From the NCBI GenBank assembly GCA_032622095.1, contig CP136069.1:163735043-163799042 (forward strand): 64,000 nt of DNA, read 5' to 3'. Below are positions 12,888 to 25,700 of this stretch, in pieces (position 1 is the stretch's first letter; each line of letters opens with the position of its first letter). This DNA is from Siphonodentalium dalli (taxonomy: Eukaryota > Mollusca > Scaphopoda > Gadilida > Siphonodentaliidae). The notes under the pieces were generated by a model that searched no databases, was not told the origin of the DNA, and was given only the letters and a program-made list of their open reading frames with translations. Position numbers and translations under genes: made by a program.

Positions 12888-13288
12888 TTAACCCTTTACC
12901 CAACAGAACGGCCCTGTGCCAATGCATTCTCTTATATATGCGAGTCGATCATAGGTCGCCTCGCATATATAAGAGAATGCATTGGCTTAACACATTAAAA
13001 ATTATAAGATTGTTAAAGAATGTAAGAAAAAATGGTAAAAAAAAGATTTTTTTTAGGCCAATGCATTCTCTTATATATGCGAGGCGACCTATGGTCGACT
13101 CGCATATATAAGAGAATGCATTGGCACAGGGCATAACTGTAACTATCACAATGTGGTCAAGAAGCCGGTTCCAATGATATCCATATTTGTATGGTTCTAT
13201 TGAGACAGACCGAAGATATTTTAGGCTGTTGAAGCTTTATTTGGGCGTTTTTGGGGCGTTTTTGACGGTTTGTTGGGTAAAGGGTTAA
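12888..13288. mobile_element. TTAA-flanked double-hairpin MITE, copy 1
   Basis: Begins ttaaccctttacccaaca and ends tgttgggtaaagggttaa. Inside are two ~65-base hairpins built from ccaatgcattctcttatata, gcgag and its complement with a small loop. TTAA at both ends and the inverted termini suggest a piggyBac-type non-autonomous element (inference). Four more full copies lie in this window. Confidence 0.9.
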
Positions 13289-13329
13289 TACACCAGACTA
13301 TGATGATCAGCTAACTATTTTCTTCAATG

Positions 13330-13560
13330 TAGTCATCTACTTAATGATCTATGTTAATCTTCACACATTACATTGACACAGAGATATGTTTAGCGTTCAT
13401 GTCTTTTGCAATTAATGCTCAATACGTATCAACTAGTTGGTAAAAACATACCAAATTTGTTTTTTGTCATAATATCAAATCGAAATAAAATGTCAAATGC
13501 GGGCCATTTATTTATTTTAGATTCAAATAATATTTTTTATTTGGCTTAATAGTAATCATA
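13330..13560. repeat. Partial copy of the 42113-43100 foldback element
   Basis: Shares attaatgctcaatacgtat, ggtaaaaacayaccaa, cataatatcaaa, gccatttattt and ttatttggc in the same order with 42830-43045. Only one arm is present here. Confidence 0.65.
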
Positions 13561-13577
13561 TTAATTTGTAAAATTAC

Positions 13578-13710
13578 CGTACACTTTCATGAAATGCCAC
13601 ATGCCTCGGATGTGGGGACGGAGATCGACTTCTGCTTCTATCCACGATTGCTGGCTTCAATGGTGACACAGGTGGTAAAGGTGGAATTATTTCGTAATCA
13701 TTAGCAGCTT
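13578..13710 (-). CDS. MDC1: MDC1-like exon: proline-rich and SR/SP segment
   Basis: One hundred and thirty-three bases between catttcag and TACG|gtaatt, phase 1 in and phase 2 out. The peptide is AANDYEIIPPLPPVSPLKPA, then IVDRSRSRSPSPHPRHVAFH and ESV. It probably links the repeat region to the BRCT pair. The next exon must begin in phase 2. None was recognised to the left, so it lies beyond or hidden among the transposons. Confidence 0.72.
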
Positions 13711-16700
13711 CTGAAATGAAAACCATCCATTCGTTTTCCAAGATTTTTACTTATACAAAACAGTGCGAACTTCACATAAAAATGACACAAGTTAGTTTTT
13801 ACTTTTTCCAGAGACCATCAGCATCATGATTGCTATAACTTTTGGCGTATCGAACATTCAAAGTATCAGATCTTTTGTAGAATCAGCCCAAGAGCCATAA
13901 ACAGTACATCGTTTTCTCGATGTGTCGTCTTCGGAGACAAGGTTCAATGTTCAAAAATAAATTAAATGCTACGGATAGGAATGTAACTGAGTGGCGTTAG
14001 TGGTATTATTTAAAAGAGGAAAACTTCGTCGATCCATCCTGCACAGATGCCATTGCTGATAAATCAACAAAATTTGGTAGTTTTCCAAGTGATGGTAAAT
14101 CAGGGAAATTCCTATACTTGCAATTTTCTCTTGTATACTACCATGACGTAAAGCAGGCACGTATATATGGACATAAGTGAAACATTTTTATCTTTAATAC
14201 ACTAACAAATTTATAAGTTTGCTGTTTTGGTTTGTCATGCTATGTCTATTTTTATATCCATATTAAAGCAAAAACAGTACATTTAGTTAAAATATGTGGG
14301 TCCTCTTTTAGCCCAAATAAGGTCCCAACATGGGAGCAAATAATCTATTAACCCTTTACCCAACAAACCGGCCAAAACCGGCCAAATAAAGCTTCAACAG
14401 CCTAAAATATCTTCGGTCTGTCTCAATAGAACCATACAAATATGGATATCATTGGAACCGGCTCCTTGACCACATTGTGATAGTTACGGTTATGCCCTGT
14501 GCCAATGCATTCTCTTATATATGCGAGTCGACCATAAGTCGCCTCGCATATATAAGAGAATGCATTGGCCTAAAAAAAATCTTTTTTTAACACTTTTTAC
14601 CATTTTTTCTTACATTCTTTAACAATTTTATAATTTTTAATGTGTTAAGCCAATGCATTCTCTTATATATGCGAGGCGACCTATGGTCGACTCGCATATA
14701 TAAGAGAATGCATTGGCACAGGGCCCTTCTGTTGGGTAAAGGGTTAAACATTAAGAAGAAATAAATCCAATTACAGGTAATTTAATAACTTGAATACAGT
14801 ATATATAAGAAATTAATGAGCTTCAATGCGATCAAGGTATTTTGAATGTATGCAAAATTCAGCAGACTGAAGTGTTCCATGCAGAGTTTCCTGAATTTTT
14901 ATAAAAGTGAAAACCCATGTTGAATACATTGTTTATTTATTGTTGGCATTCTTAAATATTTAGCAATTTAATTTTTTATACTCTTGATGAGTTGTTTAAA
15001 TGATTCCCATAGATTCATTTGTAGCGATGTCCAGCTAGTAAGTCTTTGGCTGTTTGTAGACTTTATTAGCTGAGTGTCCTTACAATGGAATTCTTAACTC
15101 TTTCATGGCGGGAGCTCTGCTGTGCCAGAGAATTCTCTTAAATATGCAAGTCTCCAATAGGAGATCAAGGTGCATATTGTTAGGCCAATGCATTCTCTTA
15201 TATATGCAAGGTTCCCTATGGGAATCTCACATATATAAGAGAATGCATGGCATAGGGTTTCCGCAAAGTTTCAGAATGTTCCAGTCCTGGAACGGTTAAT
15301 CAAATCATGAAGATGTACATTACAAAAGGAAATTTTTACAAAAAGCATTTTTCACAAAGCACAGATTTTCAACTAGAACATTTGAATTAAAATCACCATC
15401 AGTGATGTTTATTGATCAAATAACTGGTGCTCGCTGCTGTGACAGTCATGTTACATAACAATGATTTCAACATGCGAAATCTCGTCATTGCAGAATTACG
15501 TATAATAAAAATAAGAAGTTCATTTTTCATGTTCTTCTTTTTCATGATGGTACCAATATTTACCTTGACCTTGTAAGCCAGTGTATTCTCTTATATATGC
15601 GAGACTTGGATATATAAGAGACTGCACTGGCACTTTATCCTTAATGCTGCACCAGCACAGCTCACATCGTGGAAGGGCTAAAATTACCAATAATAAAAAT
15701 ATTTTTTTCAGATACTGCAAGGCATTATGCCCCTTTAATCAAAATTGTGTATAGAATACAGACCTTTTGTTTGAACCTCCGATTTCCTTTTACGACCTCT
15801 CCTTGGAGAAGCAGCTACATGACCCGCATCATCAATGGAATCAGGTACGACACCAGCATAGGCCTTCTCTGCAGAAGAAACCTTCGATGAATCATCGTTC
15901 TTGGCTGAGCCACGCGCAATCACTTCAGATTTATCCATGGCTTCAGAAGGACATATCTTAGTAGAGTCTTCAGCCAGAGATTTCGCCTCAAACTTTGACC
16001 TCTGTCCACGCTTAGAAGCATTCCTTTTCACACCGCCTGAATCTGCAGCAATTTCTGACTTTTCTTCAGTTTCAGCCACCACTTGTTCCATCTCTTTTGA
16101 TGATGCGTCTTCTTTGTCTAATCTAGATCGACGGCCGCGCTTAGACGGAGCATTAGCTGCTTGTTTTTGTTCATTTTTCTCGGCTATAGATTTCCTACCG
16201 CGTTTTGGCAAAGATTTTGTTTCTACAACATTTGGTTCTACGTTTTCGAAAGTCTGTGTGTCTGCAGAACTATTTTCTGTATCAAGCGATGACTCAGCCG
16301 TATCTTTAACGATGTCAGATTTATTTGTTTCAGCACTTTTCTTAGCTGTCGATTTCCTGCCCCGTTTTGTAACAGGTTTAGTTTTTTCAACAGTAGGTTC
16401 TTCTTCAATATCGAAAGTCTGTGTATCTTCTTTATCAATACTTTCTGCATCAACTGATGATTTGGCAATATCTCCAACGTCACCAGTGTCCATCACCTGT
16501 GTGGCTTCAGGTTCCTTCTCCGCATTAACTTTACTCTTCCGTCCACGTCTTGGTGCAGGCTTCGCCACTATTTCTTCAATGACTTGAGTCGGATCCACAT
16601 TGGCTTGAATCTCATCAGCTTTCTTATCTATAGTCTTTGTTTCAGTTTCCTTCCCTGTATCACTGTCTAAAGATTTCAATTCTTCAAATTTGACTGTTTC

Positions 16701-19700
16701 ATCAGGCAGGTCTAGAACTTGAGTCTCTTCGCTACTTTCTTCATTAAATTTCTCTTTCGGTTTTCGTCCTCGTTTTGTGGGGATTTTAATAATAGATTGT
16801 TCGACTTCTGCTTCTTCAATAACTTGAGTGGGCTCCATTTCCTCAACATGTTTTCCTCTTGATTTGCGCCCACGTTTCACAGGTGTATCAGATTCCGGTT
16901 CATCGGATAAACCAATGACTTGCGTCTCTTCCATTTCGTCAGATGCAACCTTTCCTCTTGATTTGCGCCCACGCTTCACAGATGTATCAGATTCCGTTTC
17001 ATCGGATAAACCAATCACTTGCGTCTCTAACATTTCGTCAGATGCAACCTTTCCTCTTGATTTGCGCCCACGCTTCACAGATGTATCAGATTCCAGTTCA
17101 TCGGATAAACCAATGACTTGCGTCTCTTCCATTTCATCAGATGCAGCCTTTCCTCTTGATTTGCGTACCCTTTTAGCTGGTGCTTTTGCCTCAATGATTG
17201 TTTCTGGTGGTTCCATTTCATCAATATCAGGTTTATTTCTCGATTTTCGACCACGTTTAACAACAGGCTCATCTTGGAGCGCGTCAAAGACTTGTGTGCT
17301 CTCACCTTCTTCAACAATATTTGAATTAGGTTTGGATTTTCGACCTCGCTTCACTGGCTTAGGATCAGAATTTATTTCCTCATCTCCATCAAACACTTGA
17401 GTCGCTTCTCCCGAATCAACATTAATGCCCTTTCCTTTCGCTACAAAATTTTCATCCAAAGCAATATCTCTACCTTTATTGTTTGAATCTATCTTCGCCT
17501 CTAAATTTTCTGCTGAGTCACCTATCGAAAGTGTAGCGCCAAACACTTGAGTCGCTTCTTCTACATCATCTAGTACTTGGGTGGCCTCACATTCCACAAT
17601 TTTATCTTTGGTCTTGAAATCCGGGATTTTCGGCAAAACAAAATGGTCGTCTGCCATTGTTTGGCCAGGAGATCCTATGGAGTGTACCTCTTCTTCCTCA
17701 GAAGTCGACTGGCCGCGCTTGTTTGCTTTTGATAACACCAAATGTTCGTCATCACTGTCCATCACCTGAGTTGCCTCCATACCATGATCTGAAGAAGGAC
17801 TTCCGATAACTTGAGTTGCCTCATCAAATGCCTTATCACTTTTCCGCGCGGTTCGTTTTTGATGATTATTTCCTGTTACATCGCCATCAGAATGATCTGG
17901 ACTTCCAATTACCTGAGTAGCTTCCTCAAATCTTTCTTCTTCAGCAGGACTCCCAATAACTTGTGTGGCCATATCTTCATCTTCTTTTCTATCTAATAAG
18001 TCTCCAGTTGCCAAGGTCGGATCTGGACTACTCATAACTTGCGTCGCTTCAGAAGTGTCATCTGCAGGATCCATCTTCCGAGGCGAATCATCTAATTCAA
18101 CAGCAACAGTTGCATTGGGACTCCCCACAATTTGTGTAGCCTCCATTTCATCCATTTTTGCACTATTATCCCTTTTCTTTGAAGGCAGAATATCTGCTGG
18201 AGGTACAGTTTCATCCGAGCTATCCACACACTGTGTTGCTTCCATCTCCTCTTCTTGTATTTTAACATTGCCCATCGTAGCTCTTGTTAGTGGCACTGTC
18301 TCATCAAACACCAATGTTCCAGCACAGTCCTCATCTTCTTTCGATCCCTTGAAGAAAACGTTTGTTGCATCGTGCATCTTGGATCGTTTCGTGCTAATTT
18401 TTTCAGGTTCTGATACGATTGCCCCACTCTTGGTCTTACTATCTGGTGACTCTGTGTCAAAAACCTGAGTAGATTCATCAATGACATCATCATCCCCAAA
18501 AGCTTGAGTTTCTTCACAAACCTCGTCTTTGTTCACAGCATTTTGGGCTTCATCGTCAGTAATGTCGTCTACCACATCACAGGCCAGAGTAGGTGCGGCA
18601 AATATCTCAGAGGCATCTCTGCTTGCATCTTCTTCATCTTCATCGTCATCTTCTTCATAAATCTGAGTTTCCATCATGTTGAATGGCTTCGTATTTGGAT
18701 CTGTTGGCTTGTTCGGCTGAAAAAAATGTAAAACAATAGAACAATAAGTTTTAAATAAAATGGAAAATATGAACAATATGATTGAACACTCAATTGATTG
18801 CCATCATAGAAATCAACATCCATACCAAATTTCATTGATATACGTCAACCGGTGGTGGAGATACCAACAAAAAACTTCCAAATAAACAAGAACGAATAAC
18901 TCTAGAATGGAAAAAAAAAACAGAAAAAAATACGACTGAACACAATTGATTTGCCTCATAGTAGTGAACATCCATACCATATTTTATTCAGATTTGACAA
19001 CCGGTGTTTGATATATCTGCCCGAACGGATAGACAGACGGAAAAATGGACAGATAAATGTCCACCCCGATGGATAAGGTCAATCCAGTCAATCCCCCCCC
19101 CCCATTCTCTTTGAGAGTGGGGTTATAATAAAGGATGTCAAAATTAGAATGTAATGAAATACCGTCAACAGAATAGACCAGTACAGTGTGGTGTCTGGCA
19201 TTTCATCTCACCTAGTTTGGTTGCTATTGGTTCATTTAGTGAAGTCAATTATCTGCTAAACTACACTGTCTATGTCAAAACCAAAGGCAAAAGGAGTGAA
19301 TTCTGTCATAAATAAATGGACCGACCACAAATTTGAACTCAATTTGAATAAATACAAACAATAAAAAATGAATAAACTTAAAAGTTTAAACAATAAATGA
19401 CATGTCAGGGCAATACAAACTATATTGTTAGTGAAAGGATTTGCTTCAAAATATAACTTACACAGCCATACCAGTTGCAGGCAAAAATGAAGTGGGCTAG
19501 TATTAGAGGAGAAGATAACGAAAGTGTCAATGACACTGAATGGGTTAAAATCCTCGATATTAGTGACAACAAGTCTTGAGATGTGAATATTCATATATTT
19601 ACATAGCCCGTCAGTGTTACACTCAACCGTGATTAGTGATTGGTCAATGGCCACCTGCTTTGTATCCAACACACAGACCCCCGAATTACACAACGACAGT

Positions 19701-22700
19701 CACAAATTGTTGACTTAATCTGACCTAATCACTAAAAGTGGTCAGCAGAATAATTGGGCATACTTTTCAAAGTTCAGCCGAATTGTATCTGAAACCGGGT
19801 TATTTATATCAATCACATTATTGTTGCTAAGTTCTTGGAAATATTATATTTGGGCTGACAATACGCTGCGTGGGCTAGATTCAAATTCTCAGCAGATTTT
19901 GTGAACATAAATAAGAATACACTCAGCTTTTTTGTGGGAATAAATCATCAAAATCTATATAAATATAATCTGGATGTTGGGGCATATTTAGTGTAAACCC
20001 ACTTACACAATGTGCCCCAGCGACCAGAGCGTAATATCCCCCAATAACACACACACCCACTACATTCATTTCTTAAAGGGGTACTGTATGCAAGTTTCCA
20101 TAAATTCACGGTAATAACAACAATCTAATATTGATATTTTATAGAAAAATAAGTAATTTGAGTCGAAGATGTATTCTGTAAACGATCAGGTTAATAGGTT
20201 ATCTTAAAATCAAAGTTAATAATTTGATATAAATTTAATTTATGGTTGGAGCCATTAAATAAATTACGAATTTCCGTGCACAAGACGTAATCAAATTAAT
20301 TCACGGATAGTGGATTGGGTAACGCATGGCACACATGATCGTGTAAACAATTATATTGATACGGGGCGTAAACTCAAACCATTCACTGACTGGTGACTAT
20401 ACAATAATTTCAATGAGTATATGGGACTACTATACATATAATATAACATTTATTTGATACATTTGATTGAAAACTACACAAATTACCCGACAACGACAAT
20501 TTGTATTCTTTCATTCCGGCTAATATGCCATCCATAACATTACTTCGTACTCAACAGACTATCAAATAAAGGAAATCTGGTTACCTTATTCTACGACTCA
20601 GAGACTATAGAAACCAACAACAACATTTGAGTACAGTATCGCTTTAAATAAACTAGTCATTTCTGTTGAATACACATGGTTCACATTAACTGGTGTGAAA
20701 TAGATGACCCGATTCTAACATTCAACTCCAGAGTCTGCGTATTAACATACCCCTTCTTTGTCGCCACTGATTTCCTCAGAAAGCACCTCTGTGTCCATAT
20801 TATAAGCCTGGGTAGGCTCCACTGTGGCAGCAATATTTTTAGCTTTCTTCTTCTTTGATGATTCACTGATGTCCATAGCATAAGGTACTGTAGGCTCGGG
20901 CTGTTGGGAGAGAAGTAGTTTATAAAATGAAAACTGTGGTTTTTTACTCACTAGAACGCTCACTGATTTTAATTTCTACGTGGGCCTAAATTTTTTAAGA
21001 GAATTAAATGACGTTGGTCATGCTTGAAAATTGAATCTGATTTGTGGGAAAGGGAGAGACAAGTCCAATAAAACAACATAACTTGTATGATATGAAATAT
21101 AAGTAAATTACTATAATTTAGTTTTGCTAACATAAATGGTCATGATCAGTTCTAGAAATTGAAGCAGTATCCTATATTATACAATACAAAGTGATTAAAT
21201 TGAACAATGTTATCAAAATTTATTAAGTAATGGGTCTTTGTAATGTACTTTGAAGGTTAAGGCATGACAAAAAAGCTTACATCAAATGAAATAAAAGTTA
21301 GGAGGGACCAAAATAGGGTCGGAGGGGATGAGAATCTAGCATTTTTGTATATAGACCTAAAGTTAGCTGTTAGCGGACACAAATGTTTTTTTTTGTTTAG
21401 GCCAGCCACCACATACCACTGAAGCTGAACAATATATAAGTCATGAAATCTGGATTTATTTTCCAATTTTTCAAGAAGAATAATATTTTGACTGAAACTG
21501 GAAGTTTAATCCTTTCCATACTAAAAGCTCATTCATTTTGGAGTTGTTCAGATAATAAATTCAACAAAGACCATTTGTTGAACTTATTATCTGAATATTA
21601 CAACCAATGAATAGGAATTGAGCACTTGTATAATCTGTTTGTCATTCTGCTGTTTGCTTAGATTTCCTGAACATCCATGAAATTGAATTAATTAAGAACC
21701 GTAACTCCACTCAAAGTAGTCAGACCTGGTCGATTTTTGAACTCGATAAAGACAGTCTCATATACCGAATACCAACAAAATCAGTTGATATTTGTACAAA
21801 TAATCACGCTATTGCCATCCGTAGATGGTCGCCTAAGAAATGACCTTGCCTGATCATTTGTAATAAGATCAACAACAAGGGCAACGCCAAGTTTGGGCCA
21901 ATGCCCCCGACTGTATATATTTAGAGAGAAAATGAAGTAACAGTGGGGCATTTCACTCAGCTTAACCCCAGGTCATAACTCTGGCAAAGGGCCATACTCT
22001 ATTAGAAAAGTGTGGACAAAACAAACCACGGGTCATATCTCTTGAAAAAAAGTGTGGACAAAATCTGCACTATGAAGGACGGACGGAAACAAGGGTTGTC
22101 TGTCTGGTAACGAGAGGCCGATCACGATCGGCAGATGTTTAACCCATACCTTGGCGATAGCGATTAGCTATTTTTATAAATTTTATAAATCCTTACATCA
22201 ACCTTTTCATGAGTGCTAAAGTTTCAACAATTCACACTTAATATAGTGATCATGTGAAAAATATTTAGTTATCACATAGTGATGTTCCGATAATCGGAAT
22301 CGGAATCGGCCATCGGCCGATAATAGCCCATCGGAAATTAATCGTACCTCGCAGTTGAACATCGGCTTTTACCGATTGTCAAAATAAATAAAAACGTTCT
22401 AGTATCTAAGCGCAATGTGCACGCTTTAATAAACATACGCAATACAACTGTAGTATTGAATGTAAAACGCAGTTGTAACAGCCTAAAAAGAAGCCATTGG
22501 CATCATCAAAGCAGTCTGATATGATGATATATTATAAGAATGGCAATACACATGCCCGATATCCCGTGTAATATGAAGTTATTGGTTCAATCGCGTTGAC
22601 ACGAAATAGATTCAAAGAAAGCTTTAATTAAAAAGCTGACCTGATTACAGTGAGGCTTCCTCTAGAGCACGTGTCATGTGACGTCACATGCTATGTCAAT

Positions 22701-25700
22701 AACTTGAAGCACACACTGAATGAAATAATACAGTTGTTATCAGAACTGTCTTCAATAACGATCAATGTTAGTAGGGGCATAATTAGCTTTTTCGTCTGTA
22801 CAACGTATGCTATGAAATACGCTTAGCTCCACGTTGAACTTGCGAAACAAAAATTGAGCAGGCGGAACTATAAAAGCTTCCGAGTTGTTAAAAGATAAAA
22901 GGTGTGACCAATGGAAACTTGGGAAATCTCAGACAAATATGACAGCAATTATTATCCATCAATCAAAATTTAGTTAATAATCATCGCCATTCCATACATT
23001 GTTGCAACTTACAAGTATTCAATCAAGACTTTTACTCTGCATGCAAGTGTTCCACACATGGTCATAACGTTACTCTGAGTCGGCACCTTTGATCTCTTTG
23101 TCAAAACAACTACCGGTATACATCAAAGGAAGCACACAACCGACGTCGGCAGAAATACTGTCACGACAGTGTGTATATATTTCTTTGATGTATTTGGCTT
23201 TGAAACTATGCGGGATATGGAGTGCATTGGGTGTATATAAGTCCATTATAGGAACAAACGCACAATATATATAAACATCGGAATCGGAATCGGAAATCGG
23301 CCGATTGTGCCTCCAGTTATCGGAAATCGGTCCGATAAGCTTTTTCATTATCGGAACATCACTATTATCACATCGTGTCAACAGGATTGGTGGAGGATGT
23401 TAATATTTTTAAGTAAATAAACCAAATGACCTTCACTATGCAGGTTAGGGGTGTGTTCTTGTCAACTATGCCAAGAACTACATGTATAAACATAATCAAT
23501 GGAAATATTTGAGTTATCAAATCGGATAGAATAGTGTTAATCTTACCCAAACTAATGAACTGATAAACACAAAATAGTCTATACAAAGCATGTCATTGGA
23601 TTTAGAAACCCATACAATAAGTCAGTCTCAAGAATACCAGCACCATTAATATTACCCTGGAACCCAAATGCAATTGAGGGAATTTCAAAATAAGACATTT
23701 CCTCTAATGATGAATATATAATTGGTGATTTATTGAAACCCTTACTGAACCTGGATCAAAGTGAAATGGATAATATTATATCTGTCTATCGCATAATATG
23801 TGTCTATGGAATGGTTTAATTTTAATCCCAAATCCATGCAAATCAAAAGTGGATCACCATCAACCTGGACATAATATAGGAGAATGATCAAATGAAAAGC
23901 ATCAAAACCATATGATGTGTGGAGAGGGTTAATCATTTGTAATGACATCATATCATGGAACTGGGAATGTGTGGATTAATTTTTGTCTAAGATAAGACAA
24001 CAGTGTATGTAGACAACAATGTCTGTAAAACATCCCTACACAGTAACAATGGACTATTCCAATTTAATATTTTAGAATAGGTGTCCTATAGTGTTTACAT
24101 AAACTTTAGTAATGAACCTGTTTCAGTAAAGGGGTTAACTTAATATTGCACAGAAAACAGAACTCCACCAGATAACCATCAATCAATTTGACATTAATAT
24201 GATAACAAATCCTGCCAGCCAAGAGTACCACTATCAGGCTTTATAGCATGTCCCTAGTGATAATTAACTCATTTCAATTACACACATGGTCTGCCAGATA
24301 TGTTCTCTTAAAATTCCCAGCAGTAATTACTTGAATTATAAAGGGTCATAACTCTGTTAAAATATATCGGATCAAACCCATATTCGAATTCGATCTGTAT
24401 TTAGGGGTGATAAATTCATATACCAAATTTGGTGCTGATCAGATGAAAAATGTTTTGAGTCATAGCAGCTTGGGTGAATTCTAAGTAAACATAAGAGTGA
24501 AAAGGGTTAATTAAACAATACCAAAAACCATACAAACGAAGAACATGCTAAGAAAAACCTAGGTAAGAAATATGAGGCAGATCAGAAGAAATATGTTCAA
24601 CTTATTGCATTGGATAGCATGTGTGTAAAGGGTTAATTATTTTCTAAACCGATCAACCAATCAATACCAAAAACTATACAGATGAGGGGCATGTCATCAT
24701 AAACCTACATATCAAATATGAACACAATCGGACAAAATATACTTCGGTTTTAGCATCGGATTTTGGTTTTTTAAATTTTATTTTTGAAAAAAGGGTCATA
24801 ACTCCTTTAAAATAAATCGGATCAAACCCATATTCGAACTCGATCTGTATTTTAGGCTCTGAAACTCGCATACCAAATTTGGTTCCGATCAGATAAAAAT
24901 TGTTCGAGTTATGACAGCATGCGTGAATTCGAGGTCGAAAAAGGGCCATAACTCCGTAAAAAAAGTTCGGATCAAACCCATATTTGAACTCGATCTGTAT
25001 TTTGGTCTGAGAAACTCATATACAAAATTTGGTTCCGATCGGATAGAAATTTTTTGAGTTATCGCACCATGCGTAAAGTGTCCACGGACAGACAGACAGA
25101 CGGACGGACACACGACGAGTGGTCAATCCGGAAGTCGACATTATGTTTACCATACTATGGTATGGGTAAACATAAAAATTAATGGAAGAAACCCTAGTAT
25201 GTGGATATCCTTTCCGCCAACCTGGGCTATCACCATACCAAAGAAGAAAGAAATCCGATAATTAACACCCGAGTTATAAGCTTTAATGCTCTTTCGGACA
25301 CAAAATTAAAAAATGTTCAAGTCAAACAAGGGGCGTAACTTTAGTAAAAATTAATGGACAAAACACGTAGTATGTGGATATCCTTTCCCCCAACCTGATC
25401 TATCACTATGCCAAAGGACAACAACATCCAATAATAAAGACATCCACAGCATAATGTTTGCTATGGACGCGTTAACGTGTTTACACTAAGTCAAGCAAAG
25501 GGCCATAACTCTGGAAAAAAGTGCAGACAATATTGCACTTTGTGGAGATCCTTGCTACAATGCTGGTCTACCGGCATACCAAAGGACATCTAAATTGAAC
25601 AATCGATACTTGAGCTGTGTTGTGAAATGTTAACTACAGACAGATGTACTGAAGGACGGATGGAAGGACGGACAGAGATCTCAACTATATACACCCGAAT

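Noticed and set aside
12794-13149. ORFs rich in CQCILLYMR
   Set aside because: They are translations of the TTAA MITE hairpins and recur identically at each copy.
15901-18468. Plus-strand ORFs of 228, 190 and 167 codons
   Set aside because: They are mirror frames of the repetitive large MDC1-like exon; their repeats simply reflect the TQ/RGRK codons on the other strand.
19256-19693. 145-codon minus-strand ORF
   Set aside because: Composition is that of translated AT-rich intron, with no domain or splice support, and it lies between two MDC1-like exons.
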